The notes below the pieces were generated by a model, which saw only the letters and a list, made by a program, of their open reading frames with translations, did no database searches and was not told the DNA's origin. Of a stretch of 52,451 nt of DNA, positions 8,833 to 16,430 are shown in pieces. Numbering within the stretch: position 1 is the stretch's first letter; each line of letters opens with the position of its first letter. This DNA comes from Bacteroidales bacterium (GTDB lineage: Bacteria > Bacteroidota > Bacteroidia > Bacteroidales > UBA932). A program made the translations under genes and the position numbers. The stretch spans positions 1 to 52,451 of the forward strand of contig JAFYEM010000037.1 of the NCBI GenBank assembly GCA_017544265.1, in the 5' to 3' direction.

Positions 8833-8844
8833 ACTCATAATTAG

Positions 8845-8852
8845 TATATTTG
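8845..8852 (+). promoter_or_regulatory. -7 box of the lipoprotein gene at 8878
   Basis: TATATTTG followed by C fits TAnnTTTG and ends 25 nt before the ATG at 8878. It rules out the in-frame TTG at 8857, which would lie at or before the transcript start. Confidence 0.65.
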
Positions 8853-8877
8853 CAAGTTGACCATTTATAGATTTGTT

Positions 8878-9579
8878 ATGAAGAAAGTTATTTTCGCACT
8901 TGTCCTCTCTCTTCTGGTTTCATGTACGACCAAGATTAACGAGCAGATTATTTCCGACGACAACGTAGAATTTTCCGGCAATGGCTTCAAACTGTTCTCC
9001 GTTTCCGGCGATGTAAAAATCTTCGCCGTGGAAGGCGCCGACAAACTGTGGACAATGAAGGCGAGCGTTCCGCTGAAGAAAAACGACAACACGAAAATCG
9101 CATCCGCAGAAATATCCATGGACCTGCTGGACAGCAACAATGCTCCCGTGCACGGCTCCGAGAAAATGTCGGCCGTCGGCCTTTCGGACATTATTCCGGT
9201 GTTCAACTCTGCGCAGGGCACCGAAAAGAATGTGATTTTCGCGGCTGAAATAGCTCTTCAGCCAAAAGCAGTGGCCTCCATTCTGGAAAAGACCGTGGCC
9301 CTGAATCTTTCCGTGTCCACCGATGACAAGGCCGCCAAAGGCACCCCGGACACCCCCACTCTTTCTTCCCTGCTGGAGAAATACGGCTGCTGGGGCCTCT
9401 TCGCCCAGTACGACAGGGCCTGCCGGGACGATGACGAAGACCGTCAGGACCGTATCGAAGACAAGTTCGACGAGATAATCAAGATGGTCAAGAAAGATCC
9501 CGCCATAAGCGAAAAACTGGCCGACCGCTTCGACGATTACATCGACGACAAGCTCGACCAGATAGAGGATAAATATTAG
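8878..9579 (+). CDS. Lipoprotein of unknown function with acidic C-terminal tail
   Basis: A 233-residue protein starting MKKVIFALVLSLLVSC, a clear lipoprotein signal. The mature N-terminal region (about 20-150) is predicted as beta-rich and contains alternating hydrophobic strands; residues 160-233 switch to a highly charged helix rich in Asp, Glu, Lys and Arg, with repeated DR/DK pairs. No enzymatic motif is recognised. It is transcribed divergently from GH2 from overlapping promoters and converges on the OmpA-type gene with a 10-bp gap. The start at 8878 is fixed by the promoter and the signal peptide. Confidence 0.75.
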   Translation: MKKVIFALVLSLLVSCTTKINEQIISDDNVEFSGNGFKLFSVSGDVKIFAVEGADKLWTMKASVPLKKNDNTKIASAEISMDLLDSNNAPVHGSEKMSAVGLSDIIPVFNSAQGTEKNVIFAAEIALQPKAVASILEKTVALNLSVSTDDKAAKGTPDTPTLSSLLEKYGCWGLFAQYDRACRDDDEDRQDRIEDKFDEIIKMVKKDPAISEKLADRFDDYIDDKLDQIEDKY

Positions 9580-9589
9580 TTATTTCCTG

Positions 9590-10273
9590 TCAGTTCTTGG
9601 CTTCAGCCTCCGCTGCCTTGATCATATCTTCGTTGGCGGAGATGAAGATTTCGACACGGCGGTTCTGGGCACGGCCCTCCGCGGTGGCGTTGTCGGCGAT
9701 AGGCTCGTTGAAGGAATGTCCTTCCACATGCATACGCTCGGCAACAATTCCGTTCTCATTGAGGTATTTTGCAACTGACTCAGCCCTCTTGACGGAAAGT
9801 CTGTCATTGACCTCCGGTTTGCCGGTGTTGTCCGTGTGGCCATGGACAGCGATGTCGGTGTCCGGCAGGTCGGCCATTTCGGAGGCGAACTTTGCGAGGT
9901 CAGCTTTGGCAGCCTTGGAAAGAGTGGAACCATTGGTAGGGAAAAGGATACCGCTGGAGAAGGTCACCTTGATGGCCTTGTAGCCGTTGGCGTCCTCGAT
10001 GGTTTCAATCTGGGCATCCTCGAGAGCTTTGAGCTCCGCAGCCTTCTTGTCCATCTTGTTTCCGATGATAGCACCGGTACCGCCGCCGACAGCTGTTCCG
10101 GCTGCCGCACCGATGGCCGCACCTTTGGCGTCTCCTGTGACGAGGTAGCCGATGAGACCGCCCACAACTGCACCTGAACCTGCACCGATAAGGGCACCGG
10201 AGCCTGTCTTGCTAATACCGCAACTGTTGAAAAGCATTGCTGCTGCAAGGAAAATTGGAACGAGTTTTTTCAT
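9590..10273 (-). CDS. OmpA-family peptidoglycan-binding lipoprotein with glycine zipper
   Basis: At 227 residues, it has a lipoprotein signal (MKKLVPIFLAAAMLFNSC), then a Gly/Ala-rich zipper (about 25-75, alternating GxGxG segments like GSGALIGAGSGAVVGG). The OmpA C-terminal domain (about 105-215) carries TDNTGKPEVNDRLSVKRAESV and the GRAQNRRVEIFI signature, whose Asp and Arg bind diaminopimelate. Such proteins tether the outer membrane to the cell wall. It is monocistronic, with a promoter box at 10307-10314, 33 nt upstream of the ATG. Confidence 0.93.
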   Translation of the reverse strand: MKKLVPIFLAAAMLFNSCGISKTGSGALIGAGSGAVVGGLIGYLVTGDAKGAAIGAAAGTAVGGGTGAIIGNKMDKKAAELKALEDAQIETIEDANGYKAIKVTFSSGILFPTNGSTLSKAAKADLAKFASEMADLPDTDIAVHGHTDNTGKPEVNDRLSVKRAESVAKYLNENGIVAERMHVEGHSFNEPIADNATAEGRAQNRRVEIFISANEDMIKAAEAEAKN

Positions 10274-10306
10274 GATTTTTTATTTGGTTTAAGGTTTTTC
10301 AACTCA

Positions 10307-10314
10307 CAAATATA
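10307..10314 (-). promoter_or_regulatory. -7 box of the OmpA-type gene
   Basis: TATATTTG on the minus strand, 33 nt from the ATG at 10273; matches TAnnTTTG. Confidence 0.6.
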
Positions 10315-10335
10315 AGATTATTTTAGAATTGTTGC

Positions 10336-10343
10336 TACCTTTG
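10336..10343 (+). promoter_or_regulatory. -7 box of the 10.4-15.4 kb gene run
   Basis: TACCTTTG matches TAnnTTTG, ending 22 nt before the ATG at 10366. It is the only convincing promoter seen before the closely packed genes up to pnuC. Confidence 0.6.
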
Positions 10344-10365
10344 TTATCCTGAAAAACCAAGAGCT

Positions 10366-10617
10366 ATGCAAAAGAAGGATTTGGAAATATGGTGGTCGTC
10401 CCTGTCCATCAAACAGAAAGAAAGAATTGCCCGCAAAGGCATGTCCAAGACCTCTCCTGACGGAAGCGTTGATGAGGACAAAGTACGCTATCCCGCCTGC
10501 ACCCAGTGGTGGAACTCGCTGGATATGGATAAACAGAACAGCATCCACGACCACTGCGTGGACCGTCACGGCTACATTCTGAACGAGTGGAACGAGGGAA
10601 ATCCCTACGGTGACTGA
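10366..10617 (+). CDS. Small conserved-looking protein upstream of tsaE
   Basis: An 83-residue soluble protein, rich in Trp (four, including two WW pairs), Lys and Asp; it ends NEWNEGNPYGD. There is no signal peptide, membrane segment or metal site beyond scattered His/Cys (HDHCVDRHG near residues 64-72). The family is not recognised. It has its own promoter and overlaps the tsaE start by 8 bp, which implies translational coupling with tsaE. Confidence 0.7.
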   Translation: MQKKDLEIWWSSLSIKQKERIARKGMSKTSPDGSVDEDKVRYPACTQWWNSLDMDKQNSIHDHCVDRHGYILNEWNEGNPYGD

Positions 10618-11035
10618 AGAACTCATCATAAAAGACCTGGAGTCTCTCCCGTCTGCCGCCGAGAAATTTCTCTCCTTGACCGGCGGACACAGCCTGATTG
10701 CCTTCTACGGGTGTATGGGAGCAGGAAAGACCACATTCATCAGTGCTCTCTGCCGCGCCCTTGGCGTGAGGGAAAGCGAAGTGGCGTCCCCGACCTTCGC
10801 GATAGTGAACGAGTACGCCACAGACTCCCGGGACACTGTCTATCATTTTGATTTCTACAGGATAACGGACCCGCGCGAAGCCCTGGATATAGGCCTGTAC
10901 GACTATCTGGACAGCGGCTGCCTCTGCCTTATGGAATGGCCGGAAAACATTGAAGCGCTGCTTCCGGAAGAAACGCTTAAGGTCTATATCGACGTCCTTC
11001 CCGACGGAGAGCGAAAAATCCACTGGGAGCAATGA
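10610..11035 (+). CDS. tsaE: tRNA threonylcarbamoyladenosine biosynthesis ATPase TsaE
   Basis: At 141 residues this is the normal length. The Walker A is GCMGAGKTT (about 34-42), with conserved SPTFAIVNEY and YHFDFYRI, and a C-terminal LMEWPENI. TsaE works with TsaB and TsaD to place t6A at position 37 of ANN-decoding tRNAs. Translation probably starts at GTG 10610, inside the 3' end of the preceding gene. The stop overlaps the patatin start as ATGA. TsaB and TsaD are not in the window. Confidence 0.94.
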   Translation: MTEELIIKDLESLPSAAEKFLSLTGGHSLIAFYGCMGAGKTTFISALCRALGVRESEVASPTFAIVNEYATDSRDTVYHFDFYRITDPREALDIGLYDYLDSGCLCLMEWPENIEALLPEETLKVYIDVLPDGERKIHWEQ

Positions 11036-13290
11036 ACAAGCTGAAATTCATATTTTTATCTGCCGCGCTGTCGATAAGTTTTGCGGCAACGGCCCAGGAG
11101 CCGCTGAGCTACGGCCTTGACGCGCAGCTGGATTCCGTGCATTTCGCAAAAATCCGCAGCCACATGGACAGTATACGCCTCCACAGGCCCGCGGTTGCGG
11201 TCGTTTTCAGCGGAGGCGGAGCAAAAAGTGCGGCACAGGTGGGCGCGATCAAGCTTCTGCAGCAGAAGGGCGTGCCCATAGACCTTGTCCTGGGGTCCAG
11301 CATGGGCGGATTCACAGCGGGTATTTTCGCGCTCGGCTACGACGGCAATGACGTGGAGAGAATCATGGGCGGAATGGACTGGGAAAGCGCCGTGATAGAG
11401 CTCCAGAAGCGAAACGAACTGCGCATGGACCGCAAACTCTACCGCGACCGCTTCCAGGTTTCCCTTCCCTTCGGAAAGGACTGGAAGGGAGAGCAGCATC
11501 CCCTGATTCCGCTCGGAGTTTTCCACGCCCAGGTCATACGCAACACCATCAATTCCATTTCGGTCGGCTACGGCCAGGATATTGATTTCCTGGATCTTCC
11601 GACTCCTCTGGTGACGCTTTCCACAGATATTGTCACGGCGCATCCCAAATACTGGATGAGCGGCAGCGTCGCGGATGCGATGATATCGACCTTCAGCGTG
11701 CCGGGACTGTTCGTTCCCACGCGGCGTCACGGAATGATCCTCTCCGACGGGGCCTTCACCAACAACTATCCCGCCCAGACCGCCGAGGACCTCGGCGCGG
11801 ACATAATCATAGGCCTAGATGTCGCTGCACCGCGGGCCAAATACGACGAAATCAAGACCGGCACTGGGGTATTCTCGCAGATATTCGACATGCTCGGCAT
11901 GGACCCTTTCCGCGAGAGCTATTCGCACCTGGACCTCAACATAAGGGCGAATCTGGAGGGCTACGACATGCTCAGTTTCGACCGGAAGAGCGTGGACACG
12001 CTGTTTCGCCGGGGCAATGAGTCGATGGCTGTATATGCCGGCGCGGTGGATTCGCTCGCGGCTCTTATAGGAGCCGTCGCGGAGCCCCGGAAGGACAGGG
12101 CCATAGACCTTTCCCTTGAGAAAGTCGCGGTTACGGGAGTGGAGCTCCGGGGCGTCAGAGATGCTGAAGGGACACTCCGGAAACTGCGCATAGACCCGTC
12201 ATTGGAAATGATTGTCGGAAAGGCGGAACTTGACGAAATCGCCGCCAGGCTGCGCGGGACAAGGGAATACGTATCCGTCGTGTACCGGCTCACAGGCGAA
12301 AAGGCGCCTTATAAACTGATTTTCGACTGCATCCCGAACCCGCGCAATCTAATCGGCGTCGGGCTCAGGGTGGACACTGAGGAATACGCTTCGGCGCTGC
12401 TGAATTTCGGAATCGGGACAATAGGTGTCGGACACAGCCTGGACGTCAATGCCCGTTTCGGCCTCAACACGGCGCTCGGAGTGGAGTATTCCTACCGGAC
12501 ACCCGTCGGAATTGATCCGTTCGCAAGGATGCGTATCGGCTATTACGCCCACTGCAAGCTGCACGGCCAGGCTTCAGGCGGAATCAATGAACTGAACTTC
12601 GTGAATGCCGGAGCCGCCTTCGGAGTGATTTCGCGCTTCTCCAGATGGGCCGAAGTGGAACTCGCCGCCGCGACGGAATATTATTCAGTCGGCCGCAACC
12701 GCATGCCTTCCGCAAAGGTCTATGCCTTCGCCCGCGGGGACAATTTCGACAATGCGGCCTTCCCGACGCGGGGAATCAAATATTCAGTCCGCTACGACCA
12801 CTATCTCAGCGACTACTCCAGAGTCTATAACATGTACTCCGCAGTCGGCGCGGACCTGGAGGCGGCCGTGACTGCCGGGAAGATTTTCACCTTCCATCCT
12901 CACGCCAGCGCGAGGTACATTTTCTCCAACGGGGAACGGATGCCATTCTACTTCGCCAATTCCCTTTCCGTCGGCTACGACAGCAGGACATTCGAGCACC
13001 AGAGGGCGTTCATAGGCCTTAACGACGCATATCTGCTGGACGGGAATTTCCTGGTGACGGCAGGGCTGAACCTTCAGCTGAGAGTAGCTAAGGGGCATTA
13101 TATTTCCATGCTCTCCTCCTTCGGGGACAATTCCTACAGTATCGGCGACTTCCGGAACGGGCTGCTGTTCGCCGGCGCCGGCGTTCAGTACGGCATGGAC
13201 TTCGTGCTAGGCAGCGTGATTCGAGCGGATGTACACTGGTCCACCCTGTCCGGCCCGGGCGCCTACCTTGCCCTCGGTCTTGATTTTTAG
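11032..13290 (+). CDS. Type Vd patatin-like outer membrane phospholipase
   Basis: A 752-residue exported protein. The signal peptide ends at ATAQE (about 22). The patatin domain (about 52-330) has the oxyanion-hole SGGGAKS (60-66), nucleophile elbow GSSMG with Ser90, and the DGA dyad Asp239. A POTRA-like segment (about 365-430) and a C-terminal beta-barrel of the Omp85/BamA surface-antigen type finish with a terminal Phe. Patatin-POTRA-barrel in one chain is the architecture of type Vd (PlpD/FplA) proteins, which expose or secrete a phospholipase A. It sits between tsaE and sufB with minimal spacing. Substrate and surface exposure are inferred from the family. Confidence 0.9.
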   Translation: MNKLKFIFLSAALSISFAATAQEPLSYGLDAQLDSVHFAKIRSHMDSIRLHRPAVAVVFSGGGAKSAAQVGAIKLLQQKGVPIDLVLGSSMGGFTAGIFALGYDGNDVERIMGGMDWESAVIELQKRNELRMDRKLYRDRFQVSLPFGKDWKGEQHPLIPLGVFHAQVIRNTINSISVGYGQDIDFLDLPTPLVTLSTDIVTAHPKYWMSGSVADAMISTFSVPGLFVPTRRHGMILSDGAFTNNYPAQTAEDLGADIIIGLDVAAPRAKYDEIKTGTGVFSQIFDMLGMDPFRESYSHLDLNIRANLEGYDMLSFDRKSVDTLFRRGNESMAVYAGAVDSLAALIGAVAEPRKDRAIDLSLEKVAVTGVELRGVRDAEGTLRKLRIDPSLEMIVGKAELDEIAARLRGTREYVSVVYRLTGEKAPYKLIFDCIPNPRNLIGVGLRVDTEEYASALLNFGIGTIGVGHSLDVNARFGLNTALGVEYSYRTPVGIDPFARMRIGYYAHCKLHGQASGGINELNFVNAGAAFGVISRFSRWAEVELAAATEYYSVGRNRMPSAKVYAFARGDNFDNAAFPTRGIKYSVRYDHYLSDYSRVYNMYSAVGADLEAAVTAGKIFTFHPHASARYIFSNGERMPFYFANSLSVGYDSRTFEHQRAFIGLNDAYLLDGNFLVTAGLNLQLRVAKGHYISMLSSFGDNSYSIGDFRNGLLFAGAGVQYGMDFVLGSVIRADVHWSTLSGPGAYLALGLDF

Positions 13291-13293
13291 GAT

Positions 13294-14748
13294 ATGCCTT
13301 CTGACGATAACAAAATAATAAGCGAGTTCACCTCCCAGGAATACAAGGAAGGCTTTGTTACCAGGGTGGAGGAAGACCGCGTCCGGAAAGGCCTCACGGA
13401 AGATATTATCAGGGAGATTTCCGCCCGCAAGGATGAACCTTCCTGGCTGCTGGAATTCCGTCTGGAGGCTTTCCGCAAATGGTGTTCCATGCCGCAGCCC
13501 CAGTGGGCGCAGCTGGACCTTCCTGAAATTGATTTTCAGGATATTGTCTATTATAGCGCGCCCAAAAAGTCCAGGCCAGGCGAGATAGACCCCGAACTGG
13601 AAAAAACCTTCGACAAACTCGGCATTCCGCTCCGTGAAAGAAAAATCCTCGCGGGAGTTGAAGATCCCGGCGCAGTGGCCGTGGACGCTGTTTTCGACTC
13701 GGTTTCCGTGACCACCACCTTCCGAAAGACTCTCTCCGAAAAAGGTATTATTTTCTGCTCTTTCTCGGAGGCTGTCCGCGAACATCCGGATCTTGTGCGG
13801 AAATATCTTGCGAGCGTTGTTCCGGTCGGGGACAATTTCTATGCAGCCCTGAACAGCGCAGTGTTTTCCGACGGCTCGTTTTGCTATATCCCGAAGGGAG
13901 TGCGCTGCCCGATGGAACTGTCCAGCTACTTCCGCATCAACGCCCGCGGCACCGGTCAGTTCGAGCGCACCCTGATAGTTGCGGATGAAGGGTCGTACGT
14001 GAGTTACATGGAAGGCTGCACGGCCCCTATGAGGGACGAACATCAGCTCCATGCCGCCGTTGTGGAGATTGTGGTGGAAAAAGATGCGGACGTGAAGTAT
14101 TCCACGGTTCAGAACTGGTATCCCGGAGACGCTTCCGGACGAGGAGGAATTCTGAATCTGGTTACCAAGAGGGGCATCTGCAAGGGTGCCCGTTCACATC
14201 TGAGCTGGACCCAGGTGGAGACCGGATCCGCCATTACCTGGAAGTACCCTTCCACAGTTCTGAAGGGAGATTACTCTTCTTCGGAGTTCTACTCCGTGGC
14301 CCTCACGAATAATTTCCAGCAGGCGGACACCGGCACGAAGATGATTCATCTCGGACGCGGAACCCGCAGCCGGATAGTGTCCAAGGGCATTTCCGCAGGG
14401 CACAGCCAGAACAGTTACCGGGGACTTGTGCGCATGGGTCGCGGTGCTGCCGGTGCGAGGAATTACTCCCAGTGCGACAGCCTTCTGATAGGTTCTCAGT
14501 GCGGAGCGCATACTTTTCCGCGCATAATCGGAATGAATCCCTCCGCCGTTGTTGAGCACGAGGCCACTACATCCAAAATCAGCGAGGACCAGTTATTTTA
14601 TCTGCAGCAGAGGGGTGTTTCAGAGGAAGACGCCGTGGGGCTCATAGTCGGAGGATATGCCCGCGAGGTACTCTCCCGGCTTCCTATGGAATTTGCCGTG
14701 GAAGCCCGCAAACTGCTTTCCGTTTCACTTGAAGGAGCCGTAGGATGA
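13294..14748 (+). CDS. sufB: Fe-S cluster assembly scaffold SufB
   Basis: At 484 residues this is full length. Conserved stretches include [57 protein letters not shown] and the C-terminal [28 protein letters not shown]. It is the scaffold subunit of SufBC2D, on which Fe-S clusters are built. It starts 4 nt after the patatin stop and overlaps pnuC as ATGA. Unusually, sufC, sufD and sufS do not follow; pnuC does. Confidence 0.95.
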   Translation: MPSDDNKIISEFTSQEYKEGFVTRVEEDRVRKGLTEDIIREISARKDEPSWLLEFRLEAFRKWCSMPQPQWAQLDLPEIDFQDIVYYSAPKKSRPGEIDPELEKTFDKLGIPLRERKILAGVEDPGAVAVDAVFDSVSVTTTFRKTLSEKGIIFCSFSEAVREHPDLVRKYLASVVPVGDNFYAALNSAVFSDGSFCYIPKGVRCPMELSSYFRINARGTGQFERTLIVADEGSYVSYMEGCTAPMRDEHQLHAAVVEIVVEKDADVKYSTVQNWYPGDASGRGGILNLVTKRGICKGARSHLSWTQVETGSAITWKYPSTVLKGDYSSSEFYSVALTNNFQQADTGTKMIHLGRGTRSRIVSKGISAGHSQNSYRGLVRMGRGAAGARNYSQCDSLLIGSQCGAHTFPRIIGMNPSAVVEHEATTSKISEDQLFYLQQRGVSEEDAVGLIVGGYAREVLSRLPMEFAVEARKLLSVSLEGAVG

Positions 14749-15380
14749 TGGACTGGATAAATTATACTCTATTTACCTTCGCGGGAGACCGTCCGGTACT
14801 GCTGATTGATTTGATTACGTCGGTGCTGGGACTGACCTGCGTGCTGCTGGCCGGAAGGAATTCCAAGTACAATTTCTGGGTGGGATACCTGTACACCACG
14901 GCCCTGTTCCTTATGTTCTGGAACAAGAATCTCTACGCAAGCCTTATGCTTCAGCCGGTGTCCCTTGCCATAAACATTCTGGGGCATTACCGCTGGACGC
15001 ATCCACGGGAAGGAGAGCGGAGCGCCGCGGACTCCACTGCACTGAAGGTCAGCATGATGTCCTGGAGCGAAAGGGTGCTTGCAATTGCTGCGGTGTTTAT
15101 TGTGGCATTCTGCTGGGGGCTTCTTCTGGACAGGATTTTCCCGGCGGACCCGCATCCCTATCTGGACTCATGCGTTACGGTGCTGATACTTATGGCCCAG
15201 TTGCTGTCGGCCCTGAAGAAGTGGGACTGCTGGGTGGCATGGCTGCTGGTGAACGTTACCCAGATTGCCCTGCACCTGAGCGTGGGCCATGTTTTCATGC
15301 CTATAGTCTGCGCCCTCTACCTCGGCAACGGTATATGGTCCATGGTAACCTGGTCTAAATTGTATAAGAAGAATGATTAA
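14745..15380 (+). CDS. pnuC: Nicotinamide riboside transporter PnuC
   Basis: A 211-residue inner membrane protein with about seven hydrophobic segments. Family features include the [14 protein letters not shown] loop, [11 protein letters not shown] near residue 80, the [15 protein letters not shown] segment and the GNGIW end. PnuC moves nicotinamide riboside by facilitated diffusion, trapped by NadR phosphorylation. The start overlaps the sufB stop (ATGA); a second ATG follows immediately. No NAD-linked gene is adjacent, so its placement after sufB is notable. Confidence 0.9.
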   Translation: MMDWINYTLFTFAGDRPVLLIDLITSVLGLTCVLLAGRNSKYNFWVGYLYTTALFLMFWNKNLYASLMLQPVSLAINILGHYRWTHPREGERSAADSTALKVSMMSWSERVLAIAAVFIVAFCWGLLLDRIFPADPHPYLDSCVTVLILMAQLLSALKKWDCWVAWLLVNVTQIALHLSVGHVFMPIVCALYLGNGIWSMVTWSKLYKKND

Positions 15381-15393
15381 TACCTTCGCCCGA

Positions 15394-15430
15394 GATGACA
15401 TTGAAAAAAGAACGGGATGACATTGAAAAA
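15394..15430 (+). repeat. 15-bp direct repeat between pnuC and aroB
   Basis: GATGACATTGAAAAA occurs at 15394-15408 and again at 15416-15430, 22 bp apart. It lies in the only gap of this gene run and just before an imperfect -7 box (AATATTTG, 15429-15436). It may be a regulator site, or only a small local duplication. Confidence 0.5.
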
Positions 15431-15437
15431 TATTTGA

Positions 15438-16430
15438 ATGAAGTGCATTGATGAAATAAGCAAGATTTTCGCCGGAAGTACAGTGGCCGAAGCCGCTTCG
15501 CTGGTGAAAGGCGAAGAATTATTCCTTGTCTATGATGCCGCGGCCGGGGTCTATGCCGGAGAGTTTATCGACGCGTTGACTGGCGATGCAAAAGTACTCG
15601 GGACAGTGGCGCTGGAGGTCTCGGAGGAGATGAAAAACATGGACACAGTGCTCTCCATTGCAAGGTCCATGCTCTCGGCGGGCGTGTCGCGCCAGGCCCT
15701 TGTGGTGTCTATCGGCGGCGGTATCACCTCCGACATAGCCGGATTCACCGCATCGATTTACAAGCGCGGCATCCGCTATGCCAATATCCCCACCACCCTG
15801 CTCTCGCAGGTCGATGCCGCCATCGGCGGAAAGACAGGCGTGAACCTGGACGATTATAAAAATATGCTCGGGGTGATTGTACAGCCGGAGTTTACTTTCA
15901 TCTGCCCTTCCGTGCTCAGCACCCTTCCCCGACGCGACTTCCTTTCCGGCGCCGCCGAACTGCTGAAGACTTTGATTATAGACAATTCCGCGGGGCTGTA
16001 CGAAAAGGCTGTGGAAGTTTTGTCCATGCCGCCCTCCGGCGACCTGCTGCCGCTTATTTCCGCAGCCGCTTCCGTCAAGGCGGGCATAGTCTCCCGCGAT
16101 ATGTATGAGGCCGGGGAAAGGAAGAAACTTAATCTCGGACACACATGGGCCCACGCAATCGAGCATGAAGCCCTTCTTCGCGGTGACGACATAACCCACG
16201 GGGAGGCTGTCGCAATGGGCATAATTATCGCCGCCGAGCGTTCCGATTCTGCACTTGCAACGCGCCTGAAGGCCGATTTTCTTAAGGTCGGGCTTCCGCT
16301 TGAGTGTCCGTATCCGCTTGAGGCTCTTACCGATGCGGTCCGCCGCGACAAAAAAGCCGGAGACGGCTGGATAGACCTTATTGTTCCGCACGGAATCGGG
16401 GATGTCCGTATCGAGAGGACTGCGCTATGA
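15438..16430 (+). CDS. aroB: 3-dehydroquinate synthase
   Basis: At 330 residues it is slightly short for the family. The NAD-binding SIGGGITSDIAGFTAS and the conserved YANIPTTLLSQVDAAIGGKTGVN block are present. Metal ligands are the Glu of GAAELLKT, the His of LNLGHTWAHAIEH and the His of HGEAVAMG. It converts DAHP to 3-dehydroquinate, the second shikimate step. The stop overlaps the aroD-aroA start (ATGA), so steps two, three and six are made from one transcript. Confidence 0.95.
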   Translation: MKCIDEISKIFAGSTVAEAASLVKGEELFLVYDAAAGVYAGEFIDALTGDAKVLGTVALEVSEEMKNMDTVLSIARSMLSAGVSRQALVVSIGGGITSDIAGFTASIYKRGIRYANIPTTLLSQVDAAIGGKTGVNLDDYKNMLGVIVQPEFTFICPSVLSTLPRRDFLSGAAELLKTLIIDNSAGLYEKAVEVLSMPPSGDLLPLISAAASVKAGIVSRDMYEAGERKKLNLGHTWAHAIEHEALLRGDDITHGEAVAMGIIIAAERSDSALATRLKADFLKVGLPLECPYPLEALTDAVRRDKKAGDGWIDLIVPHGIGDVRIERTAL

